From an uncultured Oscillospiraceae bacterium (GTDB lineage: Bacteria > Bacillota > Clostridia > Oscillospirales > Oscillospiraceae): DNA of 64,000 nt. The notes under the pieces are model-generated. The model saw only the letters and a list, made by a program, of their open reading frames with translations, did no database searches and was not told where the DNA came from. Positions within the stretch are counted from its first letter, which is position 1. Every line of letters starts with the position of its first letter. The DNA lies in the NCBI GenBank assembly GCA_944386055.1, contig CALWZP010000009.1:1-64000 (forward strand). Direction: 5' to 3'. Shown one piece after another: positions 32,532-39,985 of the stretch. A program made the translations under genes and the position numbers.

Positions 32532-32927
32532 ATGAGGTCATTCTGGAAAGAATTCAAAGTCTTTATCGCCCGGGGTAATGTAATGGATCTGGCGGTGGGC
32601 GTCATCATCGGCGGCGCCTTCAGCAGCATCACCACCTCCCTGGTCAACGATATCCTCAACCCCATTCTCGGCATCTTTGCCGGGGACAACGAGGCGCTGG
32701 CCGCCCTGGCCATCCAGCTGCCCGGAGGCGGCGCCCTGATGATCGGCAATTTCATCAACGCCGTCCTCAATTTTCTCATCATGGCCTTTGCGGTGTTCTG
32801 CCTGGTGAAGGCCCTCAACCACCTTCACCGCAAAAAGGAAGAGACGCCCCCCGCCCCTCCCGAGCCCTCTCAGGAGGAAAAGCTGCTCACAGAGATCCGG
32901 GATCTGCTGAAGGAACGGGGCGCATGA
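32532..32927 (+). CDS. mscL: Large-conductance mechanosensitive channel MscL
   Basis: The 131-residue protein has the N-terminal amphipathic helix (FWKEFKVFIARGNVMDLAVGVIIGGAF-like) running into TM1 and a short outer loop. TM2 follows (FINAVLNFLIMAFAVFCLVKALN), then the C-terminal helical bundle (EEKLLTEIRDLLKER). It is a homopentamer that opens under membrane tension. It lies 58 bp after serS with AAGGAG before the ATG. Confidence 0.96.
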   Translation: MRSFWKEFKVFIARGNVMDLAVGVIIGGAFSSITTSLVNDILNPILGIFAGDNEALAALAIQLPGGGALMIGNFINAVLNFLIMAFAVFCLVKALNHLHRKKEETPPAPPEPSQEEKLLTEIRDLLKERGA

Positions 32928-32952
32928 CTGCGCCGGGAAAAGAGGTGTGACC

Positions 32953-33330
32953 ATGTCCCAGGAAAACAATCTGCCCGACGGGACGGAGCGCCCCGAGGGA
33001 GAAGGCGCTCCCCAGGCATCCAAGCCCTCCTACACCCCCGCCTCCCCCGCCAAGCGGGTGCTGGCGTGGATGGGCATTGTATACATGCTCATCCTCATCG
33101 CCCTGTCCACCTATGGGCTGGCCACCGGCTCCCTGATCCGGGGCGCGGCTGGGATCATGGTGGCCCCCGCCTGCTTCGCCATGACCGCCCTGCAGGTCCT
33201 CCGGGCCAGAGAGCTGCGCCGGGATGGGCGCTCCCTCGCCGGGGCGGCGGTGATCGGCGTGCTGGCCGCCGCGGTGGGGATCTACAGTCTGGCGGACGGG
33301 GTGGCCCGGGTGGCCGCCCAGCTGGGCTGA
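32953..33330 (+). CDS. Small integral membrane protein, unknown
   Basis: The 125-residue protein has a polar, proline-rich N-terminus (1-34) and three hydrophobic segments (about 36-60, 63-82 and 93-118). No motif was recognised. The ATG at 32953 has GAGGTG 6 bp upstream; a GTG two codons earlier is less well placed. It ends 12 bp before rsmG and is likely co-transcribed with mscL and rsmG. Confidence 0.65.
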   Translation: MSQENNLPDGTERPEGEGAPQASKPSYTPASPAKRVLAWMGIVYMLILIALSTYGLATGSLIRGAAGIMVAPACFAMTALQVLRARELRRDGRSLAGAAVIGVLAAAVGIYSLADGVARVAAQLG

Positions 33331-33342
33331 GGCGGTGCGGAG

Positions 33343-34056
33343 ATGGAAGAGATCATCCGCGCGGGCCTGAGGGAGATGGGCCTGGAGGGTCAGGTCCCCC
33401 CGGACGCCCCGGAAAAGCTGGCCCTGTACGGACGGCTGCTGCTGGAGAAGAACCAGGTGATGAACCTCACCGCCATCACCCAGCCGGACCAGGTGGCCCG
33501 TCTGCATATGCTGGACTGTGCCGCCCTTCTCCCCTGCTGCGATTTTCGGAACAAGTCCCTCATCGATGTGGGCACCGGGGCGGGCTTTCCCGGCCTGGTG
33601 CTGAAGATCCTGGTGCCCTCCCTTCAGGTGTGCCTGCTGGACGGCCTGGCCAAGCGGCTGGACTGGCTGGGGGAGGTGTGCCGCCAGCTGGGGCTGGAGG
33701 ATGTAGTCCGCCTTCACGGCCGGGCGGAGGAGCAGGCCCTGCGTCCGGAGCACCGGGACCGCTATGACATCGCCACCGCCCGGGCGGTGGCGGAGCTGCG
33801 GGTACTGTGCGAGATGTGCCTGCCCTATGTCAGAGTGGGAGGACTGTTCCTGGCCATGAAGGGCCCCGGCTGCGGCGGCGAGGTGGAGGGGGCCGCCCAC
33901 GCCCTGACAACCCTGGGCGGCGAGGTGGAGGACTGCCGGGACTATGCTGTCCCCGGCGCTCCGGTCTCCCACCGGGTGGTTCGCATCCGAAAGACCTCCC
34001 CCACGCCCTCCGGCTATCCCCGGCGGTGGGCCAGGATCCAGAAAGCCCCTCTGTGA
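33343..34056 (+). CDS. rsmG: 16S rRNA (guanine-527-N7)-methyltransferase RsmG
   Basis: The 237-residue Rossmann-fold methyltransferase binds SAM with DVGTGAGFPGLVLKIL (about 70-85). NLTAITQPDQVARLHMLDC upstream is typical of the family (usual form NLTAI..EE....H..DSL). It modifies G527 near the decoding centre, and loss gives low-level streptomycin resistance in other bacteria. In Firmicutes rsmG is normally next to noc-parAB; here it is 6 kb away in the same block. Confidence 0.95.
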   Translation: MEEIIRAGLREMGLEGQVPPDAPEKLALYGRLLLEKNQVMNLTAITQPDQVARLHMLDCAALLPCCDFRNKSLIDVGTGAGFPGLVLKILVPSLQVCLLDGLAKRLDWLGEVCRQLGLEDVVRLHGRAEEQALRPEHRDRYDIATARAVAELRVLCEMCLPYVRVGGLFLAMKGPGCGGEVEGAAHALTTLGGEVEDCRDYAVPGAPVSHRVVRIRKTSPTPSGYPRRWARIQKAPL

Positions 34057-34105
34057 GGAAATTTTCGGGATTTTGCTGCTTTTTTCGGGATTTTTTAAAA
34101 TTTCC

Positions 34106-34134
34106 TTGAACCTTTCCACCAAATGTGATACACT
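34106..34134 (+). promoter_or_regulatory. Promoter of minD
   Basis: TTGAAC (34106-34111), 17 bp, TACACT (34129-34134). The preceding 34057-34105 is T-rich with two copies of TTTTCGGGATTTT and may end the rsmG transcript. Confidence 0.7.
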
Positions 34135-34155
34135 TTTATGACTGGAGGCTGCGCT

Positions 34156-34890
34156 ATGGGTACCGTGATCGTGGTCACCTCAGGAAAGGGCGGGACGGGA
34201 AAGACCTCCCTCACCGGAGGTGTGGCCTCCTGCCTGGCGGCGCTGGGCCGTCGGGTGCTGTGCATCGACATGGACGCCGGGCTGCGCAATCTGGATATCA
34301 CCCTGGGGATGACCGACCGGGTGCTGATGGACTTCTCCGATGTGCTGGAGGGCCGCTGCGACCTGGACCGGGCCGCGGTGCCCCACCCCAGGCTCACCGG
34401 GCTGTCTCTGCTGACGGCGCCTCTGCGCTCCCCCGAGGGGCTCTCCCCCGGCGCCATGCTCCCCCTGCTGCGGCAGGCCAGGGAGCGGTACGACTATATC
34501 CTGCTGGATTCCCCCGCCGGAGTGGGCGCCGGCTTCCGCCTGGCCGCCGAGGGTGCGGACCGGGCGGTGGTGGTCTCCACCAGCGACGCCTCCGCCCTGC
34601 GGGACGCCCAGCGGGTGGTGGGCGAGCTCACCGTCCCCACGGTACAGCTGGTGGTGAACCGGGTGCAGCCCCAGCTGCTGCGCCGGCTCCGCGCCACCAT
34701 TGACGACGCCATGAATACCGCCGGGCTCCCCCTGCTGGGGGTGGTACCCGAAGACGAGCAGGTCATGCTGGCCGCCAATCTGGGCCAGCCCCTGATCCTG
34801 GCTACCCGGGGGGACGGAGCCGCCCGGGCCTATTGGAACATTGCCAAGCGGCTGGAGGGGCTGCGGGTGCCCATTATGCACCTGCGCTGA
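34156..34890 (+). CDS. minD: MinD-family division-site ATPase
   Basis: The 244-residue protein has deviant Walker A KGGTGKTS (11-18), the switch region DMDAGLRNLDITLGM, and DVLEGRCDL, which matches the MinD signature DVIEGRC. The C-terminal WNIAKRLEGLRVPI could form the membrane-binding amphipathic helix. The ATG at 34156 (GGAGG 7 bp upstream) is used because the promoter places the RNA start at about 34141, inside the longer frame. No minC or minE is adjacent. MinD followed by mgsA is what remains of the clostridial minCDE-rodA-mgsA order. Confidence 0.85.
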   Translation: MGTVIVVTSGKGGTGKTSLTGGVASCLAALGRRVLCIDMDAGLRNLDITLGMTDRVLMDFSDVLEGRCDLDRAAVPHPRLTGLSLLTAPLRSPEGLSPGAMLPLLRQARERYDYILLDSPAGVGAGFRLAAEGADRAVVVSTSDASALRDAQRVVGELTVPTVQLVVNRVQPQLLRRLRATIDDAMNTAGLPLLGVVPEDEQVMLAANLGQPLILATRGDGAARAYWNIAKRLEGLRVPIMHLR

Positions 34891-34930
34891 ACCACGCCGC
34901 ATCCACACGAGAGAAGAAAGGAAGGTATGG

Positions 34931-35344
34931 ATGAATATCGCGCTGATGAGCCACGACCACAAGAAGGAACTGATGGTCCAATTCTGTATCGCCTACTGCG
35001 GCATTCTGTCCAAACACACCATCTGCGCCACCAACACCACCGGCCGTCTGGTGGCCGAGGCCACCGGCCTGCCGGTCCACCTCTTCCTCTCCCATACCCA
35101 TGGCGGCAGCCAGCAGATCGGCGCCCGCATCGCCTATAACGAGATCGACATGGTCATTTTCTTCAATGACCCCGGTTCTGACGAGCTGGAGGGCGACCTG
35201 CGGTATATCACCCGGCTGTGCGACCAGTATTCCGTCCCCTTCGCCACCAACATCGCCACGGCGGAGATCCTCATCCACGGGCTGGCCCGGGGAGACCTGG
35301 ACTGGCGGGAGATGGTGCGGGGGAACAAGCCCCTGGCCACCTGA
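34931..35344 (+). CDS. mgsA: Methylglyoxal synthase
   Basis: The 137-residue protein matches the MgsA fold: MNIALMSHDHKKELMVQFC at the N-terminus, the phosphate loop ATNTTGRLVAEATGLPV, and the substrate region FLSHTHGGSQQIGARIAYNEIDMVIFFNDP carrying the catalytic Asp of the NDP motif and the His of THGG. It converts dihydroxyacetone phosphate to methylglyoxal and phosphate, relieving phosphosugar build-up. It is 40 bp after minD and probably co-transcribed. The family's usual FFWDPL reads FFNDPG here. Confidence 0.9.
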   Translation: MNIALMSHDHKKELMVQFCIAYCGILSKHTICATNTTGRLVAEATGLPVHLFLSHTHGGSQQIGARIAYNEIDMVIFFNDPGSDELEGDLRYITRLCDQYSVPFATNIATAEILIHGLARGDLDWREMVRGNKPLAT

Positions 35345-35348
35345 CGCC

Positions 35349-35377
35349 TTGACACGCCGCATCCCCTTTGATAGAAT
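35349..35377 (+). promoter_or_regulatory. Promoter of the second T-box operon
   Basis: Perfect TTGACA (35349-35354), 17-bp spacer, TAGAAT (35372-35377). Confidence 0.85.
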
Positions 35378-35383
35378 AGCATC

Positions 35384-35646
35384 ACCGCAAGGAAGTCCCA
35401 TGAGGCCCCAGGGCCGGAGGGGCGCCGGCACCGCCGGACAGAGAGGGGCGCCATCGGCTGGAAGCGCCCCACGGCAGGAGGCGTCCGTGACAGGGACAGA
35501 GCGGGGGCGGAGACGCCCGCGGAGGCCCGCCGCACAAAGGGGCGGAAAGGGGTCCCGCCCGGCGGGGCCTGAATGTGGGTGGCACCACGAAGTATGACGC
35601 GCGTCATGCTCTCGTCCCATAGTCTGCGGGACGAGAGCATCTTTTT
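35384..35646 (+). ncRNA. T-box leader upstream of GNAT-hisS (probable Asp-type tRNA)
   Basis: The T-box core GTGGGTGGCACCACG (about 35575-35589) is followed by a strong terminator with a 13-bp perfect stem (35606-35618 with 35628-35640) and CTTTTTAT. A kink-turn-like CAGAGAGGGGCGCC..GGCTGGAAGCGCCCC is at about 35437-35470. The bulge TGGC pairs with a GCCA tRNA end, that is a G73 tRNA such as tRNA-Asp. tRNA-His (C73) would need TGGG. Two GAC triplets (35489-35491, 35495-35497) are candidate specifiers but I could not fix the specifier loop with certainty. Confidence 0.82.
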
Positions 35647-35671
35647 ATCTGCACAAGGAGGTCCTGTTTCC

Positions 35672-36157
35672 ATGTCCCAACCGTTTACCTTCCGTTTTGC
35701 ACAGCCGGAGGACTGCCAGCTGATCCTCACCTTCATCCGGGGACTGGCGGAGTATGAACATCTGGCCGATGAGGTGGTGGCCACCCCCCAGCTTCTGCAC
35801 GAGTGGATCTTTGAGAAGAAGAAGGCGGAGGTCCTGTTTATCTGCGACCAGGGGACGGAGGTGGGCTTCGCCCTGTTCTTCCACAACTTCTCCACCTTCC
35901 TGGGCCGGGCGGGCATCTATCTGGAGGACCTGTTCGTGCTGCCCGAGCACCGGGGAAAGGGCTGCGGCGGCGCCCTGCTGCGCCGGCTGGCCCGGATCGC
36001 CAAAGAGCGGGGCTGCGGCCGGCTGGAGTGGTCCTGTCTGGACTGGAACCGCCCCAGCATCCAGTTCTACCTCTCCCTGGGCGCCCGGCCCATGGAGGAC
36101 TGGACCTGCTACCGCCTCACTGGCGAGACGCTGGACAAGGCCGCCAGCGAGGGCTGA
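35672..36157 (+). CDS. GNAT-family N-acetyltransferase
   Basis: The 161-residue protein has the GNAT core: GIYLEDLFVLPEHRGKGCGGALLRRLARIAKERGCGRLEWSCLDWN contains the acetyl-CoA loop (HRGKGCGGAL). The sequence resembles the diamine N-acetyltransferase (SSAT-like) branch. It starts 14 bp after AAGGAGG, right behind the T-box terminator, so it is under tRNA control. It is followed by hisS after 52 bp. Substrate unknown; a link to amino-acid starvation or polyamine acetylation is inference. Confidence 0.88.
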   Translation: MSQPFTFRFAQPEDCQLILTFIRGLAEYEHLADEVVATPQLLHEWIFEKKKAEVLFICDQGTEVGFALFFHNFSTFLGRAGIYLEDLFVLPEHRGKGCGGALLRRLARIAKERGCGRLEWSCLDWNRPSIQFYLSLGARPMEDWTCYRLTGETLDKAASEG

Positions 36158-36209
36158 ACTTCAGTCCTTATCGTAATATCTATTTTGAAAAATACAAGGA
36201 GCGATCGCA

Positions 36210-37571
36210 ATGGCCAAACAAAAGCCCCGCACCCTGTCGGGATTCATGGAGCTGCTCCCCCAGCCCCAGCAGCAGATGGAGCGGATGATGGAGCTGCTCC
36301 GCCGGTCCTATTCCCTGTACGGCTTCACCCCCCTGGACACCCCGGTGATCGAGGCCAGCGAGGTGCTGCTGGCCAAGGCGGGGGGGGAGACCGAGAAGCA
36401 GATCTACCGCTTCACCAAGGGGGACACCGACCTGTCCCTGCGCTTTGACCTCACCGTCCCCCTGGCCAAGTATGTGGCCCTGCACTACGCCGAGCTGTCC
36501 TTCCCCTTCCGCCGGTATCAGATCGGCAAGGTGTACCGGGGGGAGCGGGCCCAGCGGGGCCGCTTCCGGGAGTTCTACCAGGCGGACATCGACATCATCG
36601 GGGACGGAAAGCTGGACATCCTCAACGAGGCGGAGATCCCCGCCATCATCTACCACACCTTCACCGCCCTGGGGCTGCGCCGCTTCCAGATCCGGGTGAA
36701 CAACCGGAAAATCCTCAACGGCTTCTACGCCATGCTGGGCCTGTCGGATCAGGCCCCCGACATCATGCGCACGGTGGACAAGCTGGACAAGATCGGCCCG
36801 GAAAAGGTGGCCGCCCTTCTCACCGGGGAGGAGATCGGCCTGGCCCCGGCCCAGGCGGAGGAGATCCTGAAATTTATCGGCATCAAGGGCTGTAATGGAG
36901 AAGTCCTTGCCGCCCTGGAGAACTGGCGGGGCCGGGACCCCCTCTTCGACGAGGGGCTGGACGAGCTGACCGCCGTGGTGCGCCACCTGGGGGACTTCGG
37001 GGTGCCCGAGGACCACTTTGCCGTGGACCTCACCATCGCCCGGGGGCTGGACTACTACACCGGCACGGTGTACGAGACCGCTCTGCTGGACCATCCGGAG
37101 ATCGGCTCTGTGTGCTCCGGGGGCCGGTATGATAACTTAGCGGAATATTACACCGAGAAGCAACTCCCCGGAGTGGGCATCTCCATCGGCCTGACCCGGC
37201 TGTTCTATGTGCTGGGAGAGCAGGGGATGCTGAACCCCGACCTGCCCACCGCCCCGGCGGATGTGCTCATCCTGCCCATGACGGAGCAGCTCTCCCCCGC
37301 CATCGCCCTGGCCACCCGGCTGCGCCAGGGGGGCATCCGAACCCAGCTGTACACCGAGCAGAAGAAGTTCAAGCAGAAGATGGCCTACGCCGACAAGCTG
37401 GGGGTGCCCTTCGTCCTCTTCCTGGGGGAGGACGAGATCGCCCAGGGGAAGGTCTCCCTGAAGGACATGGCCACCGGGGAGCAGGCGCTCCTCTCCCCCG
37501 AGGAGGCCCAGGCGCGCATCGCCGCCCAGGCCGCCGCAGGCTGGACCCTCCCCCCCATCGTGGAAAAATGA
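36210..37571 (+). CDS. hisS: Histidyl-tRNA synthetase
   Basis: The class II synthetase has 453 residues. Motif 1 lies near the N-terminus (GFTPLDTPVIEASEVLLAK). Motif 2 is FRRYQIGKVYRGERAQRGRFREFYQADID, and the histidine motifs are LTIARGLDYYTGTVYE and SGGRYDNL. The C-terminal anticodon domain ends LSPEEAQARIAAQAAAGWTLPPIVEK. It is under the upstream T-box together with the GNAT gene. Its last 40 codons are duplicated 790 bp downstream as a pseudogene fragment. Confidence 0.96.
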   Translation: MAKQKPRTLSGFMELLPQPQQQMERMMELLRRSYSLYGFTPLDTPVIEASEVLLAKAGGETEKQIYRFTKGDTDLSLRFDLTVPLAKYVALHYAELSFPFRRYQIGKVYRGERAQRGRFREFYQADIDIIGDGKLDILNEAEIPAIIYHTFTALGLRRFQIRVNNRKILNGFYAMLGLSDQAPDIMRTVDKLDKIGPEKVAALLTGEEIGLAPAQAEEILKFIGIKGCNGEVLAALENWRGRDPLFDEGLDELTAVVRHLGDFGVPEDHFAVDLTIARGLDYYTGTVYETALLDHPEIGSVCSGGRYDNLAEYYTEKQLPGVGISIGLTRLFYVLGEQGMLNPDLPTAPADVLILPMTEQLSPAIALATRLRQGGIRTQLYTEQKKFKQKMAYADKLGVPFVLFLGEDEIAQGKVSLKDMATGEQALLSPEEAQARIAAQAAAGWTLPPIVEK

Positions 37572-37643
37572 CCCCGCCGCCCGGCTCAGGAGAAGTACTG
37601 TCTGTAATATCTTAAGCAGATCATACAGAAAGGAGCGCTTCCC

Positions 37644-38159
37644 ATGGCAAAATGGCGCCGGCTCCTCCTCCCTGCCGCTCTGCTGGCCGTGGTGATCGCG
37701 CTGGGCCTGTGGTATACCCGGCCGCTGGATCTCTACGGACTGGGGTTGGAGCAGACTCCTGATGACATCAGCGTCACCATCCGCCGCAGCGAGGGCGGCA
37801 CCGCCGACAGCGCCCAGCGTTCCCTGCGGCTGGTCCGGAGAGAGGCGGGCTTCGACTCGCTGCTCCAGCAGCTGGAGGGGCTGTCCTTCCGCCGCTCTCC
37901 TCTGGAACCTCTTCTGCGCGTGGTACCTGGGTTGGCGGAGCTGGGCAGCCAGTCCGCCGCCGTGGAGGGACAGGCATACCAGATCATCGTCTCGTTGGCC
38001 GCCGGGGAGTCCGGGTCCTGGGACTTCACCCTGCAGTACTCTCCCCACGGATGGCGCTACGGCACCCAGGGCCGCCCGGCGGAGCTGCCGCTGTATCCCG
38101 CCGGACCCGACCCGGCCCTGGCCCTTGGGGACGCCCTGTGGGCCCTGGCGGCGGAGTGA
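37644..38159 (+). CDS. Membrane-anchored protein of unknown function, paralogue 1
   Basis: The 171-residue protein has a 25-residue signal anchor (MAKWRRLLLPAALLAVVIAL-like). An outer domain of mixed strands and helices follows: a strand near DDISVTIRR, a helix FDSLLQQLEGLSF, strands around YQIIVSLAAG and WDFTLQYSPHGWRYG, and a C-terminal helix DPALALGDALWALAAE. No family was recognised. AAGGAG is 12 bp before the ATG. The first 78 bases, and about 190 bases upstream including the hisS end, recur before paralogue 2. Confidence 0.72.
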   Translation: MAKWRRLLLPAALLAVVIALGLWYTRPLDLYGLGLEQTPDDISVTIRRSEGGTADSAQRSLRLVRREAGFDSLLQQLEGLSFRRSPLEPLLRVVPGLAELGSQSAAVEGQAYQIIVSLAAGESGSWDFTLQYSPHGWRYGTQGRPAELPLYPAGPDPALALGDALWALAAE

Positions 38160-38229
38160 TCCGCGCTGTCCGGACCGCCATGAAACAGATTTTTGAAGAA
38201 CTTTTCACTTTCATCCCTGCCGATTCAAA

Positions 38230-38356
38230 AGGGGATGGTCTCCCTAAAGGACATAGCCGCTGGGGAGCAGGCACCCCTCTCCCCCGTGGAAGCCCAGATG
38301 CGCATCGCCGCCCACCAGGCCGCCGGCTGGACCCTCCCCCCATCGAGGAAAAGTAA
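38230..38356 (+). pseudogene. Duplicated 3' fragment of hisS
   Basis: The fragment corresponds to the last 41 codons of hisS (VSLKDIAAGEQAPLSPVEAQ and onward to GWTLPP). It carries several substitutions and a one-base deletion in a run of C just before the end, which shifts the final codons. It has no start or ribosome site. It marks the left end of a direct duplication whose other copy begins near 37444. Confidence 0.9.
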
Positions 38357-38417
38357 CCCCTCCATCCGCCCAATTTGTAATATCTCCAGTAGATCATACA
38401 AAAAGAAGGTGTTTCCC

Positions 38418-38942
38418 ATGGCAAAATGGCGCCGGCTCCTCCTCCCTGCCGCTCTGCTGGCCGTGGTGATCGCGCTGGGCCTGTGGTATACCCGGGCGCG
38501 GAGTTTGGACGCCATCGTCGGGAACGCGGAGGTGGTCTCGCTCTCCGCCCTGTATAACGAGGCGACCCTGACGATCACCGACGGCGGGTCGGTGGCGGAC
38601 ATCTCTGTCTGGCAGACCGGCGACGGCCTGACCCCGGATGACCCCGTGGGCGCGGCCCTGACGGCCGCCCTGGAGGAAGGGCGCTACCGGGCTACCCTCC
38701 TCAACCTGGCCGGCCCCCGGGACCGGCTGGGACAGGAGACGAGCGGAACAGTCCAGCTCTCCCTGGCTCTGGACAATGGGGAATTCCTGTCCCTGACCTT
38801 TGGCAGCGGAGGACAGCTCACGGTGGGCAGGGCAGATGGTCTGTACGCTTACACCGCAGACCGCGGACAGTATGACACTTTGGCCGCCATCATCCGCATC
38901 CACGGCCAGCCTGTTCCCGCAGACAGGTCACAGCGCCCTTAA
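38418..38942 (+). CDS. Membrane-anchored protein of unknown function, paralogue 2
   Basis: The 174-residue protein has its first 25 codons identical at the nucleotide level to paralogue 1. The outer domain that follows has no obvious sequence identity but the same predicted order of elements: strand ATLTITDGG, helix VGAALTAALEEG, strands VQLSLALDNGEFLSLTFG and DGLYAYTA, helix YDTLAAIIRI. It looks like a diverged duplicate under different selection. Its ribosome site is a weaker AAGAAGG. It sits between the hisS fragment and a repeat-rich region before aspS. Confidence 0.7.
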   Translation: MAKWRRLLLPAALLAVVIALGLWYTRARSLDAIVGNAEVVSLSALYNEATLTITDGGSVADISVWQTGDGLTPDDPVGAALTAALEEGRYRATLLNLAGPRDRLGQETSGTVQLSLALDNGEFLSLTFGSGGQLTVGRADGLYAYTADRGQYDTLAAIIRIHGQPVPADRSQRP

Positions 38943-39985
38943 CAAATCAAAGGGATGGTCCCGCCGCCCCCTGGTGGGGGACTGTTGTCCTCTGCTCCCG
39001 ACGGGCAGGCGCTTTGCCATGGCGGGCACCCGTTCAAGTCCCCTTGAAAAGAGGGGGCTGTCGCCGCCGTCAGGCGGTGACTGGGGGGTTCTTGTCTCCT
39101 GCCGAGGGTATGGAGAGAAGCACGGAGAAGAAACCCTCCGTCACGGCTCACGCCGTGCCACCTCCCTTTTCAAGGGAGGTTTTTGGGGGGATGGCGCGCC
39201 GGGTCGTCGCGCCCCGCGGGCGGGGGTCGTGGGCGGGCGGGTCTGGGACCCGCCCCTACGGAAGGACGCGGTGGGAGGTAGGGTGCCTTGGCGGGGAAAT
39301 GCCTCATCCGGCCCTTCGGGCCACCTTCCCCGAAAGGGGAGGCTTTTGGGTGCCTTGAACCGATGGCGCGCAGCGCCGAGGCCGCCAGGGTATCGGTCAA
39401 ACGCTGAGGTCTTCGACCCGCAGCCCCAGCCGTCGTCCGAACGCAGAGAGCCTCCGCTCCCCACTCCACCGCTCCGCCCGGTGGCAAGTGCCAAGGCAGG
39501 CGCACTTCGCGGGGGCAGACGGTCCTGACCACCGCTCGAGCCAGGCCCCAGTGGGCCGGGAGAGAGAGCGTGCGCCATTCGATCCCCTCGCGCCGATTGT
39601 GACCGCCGGGCCGCCGTTGCGGGTCCCCCGTCCCCCGTCAATGGGGGTTCTCAGGGGGAGCGGGGCGTGAGGAGACTCGCCCGAAGCGCAGCGGAGGGCG
39701 CGGTCTCCGTGCCCGCGCCCCCTGAGCGCGTCTTTGGGTACTTTCTCCGCGCGCAGAAAGTACCTTGCCCGCAGGCGAAAATTTTTCCAAACCCACCCGC
39801 CACCCAATTTCGGGATAGGGGCTTCACCCCTATGACCCCCGTGGGGGCTGTGCTCCACACCCCCGGGCGGGGCCGGGACGCCGCAAAAAGTTCTGGTAAA
39901 ATACTTTTTGTAATATTTCATCAAAATATCACGGGTTGAAGGCCTTTGCCCGACAATCTCGTGGATCAGAAAGGTGAGTTGCATC
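38943..39985. repeat. Gene-less interval with composite repeat (module 1 plus inverted copy of the 27.8-28.4 kb element)
   Basis: The repeat spans 39036-39780. Positions 39036-39182 are an inverted copy of the module beginning CCTCCCTT/AAGGGAGG seen at 42.0 and 52.8 kb. Positions 39222-39780 are an inverted, nearly identical copy of 27814-28372 ending in the 56-bp hairpin terminus (39725-39780). No credible gene is present. The last 200 bases before aspS contain a GC-rich stretch, then an AT-rich region with GTAATAT (39910-39916). No confident promoter or T-box was found there. Confidence 0.8.

Noticed and set aside
38193-38417. N-terminal extension of paralogue 2 from the in-frame ATG at 38193
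   Set aside because: The extension is the hisS pseudogene fragment read in frame. The internal ATG at 38418 has the same anchor and upstream context as paralogue 1.
39880-39985. A separate T-box or strong promoter for aspS
   Set aside because: There is no T-box core sequence and no -35/-10 pair at proper spacing. AT-rich hexamers such as TAAAAT and TAATAT occur but without a partner.
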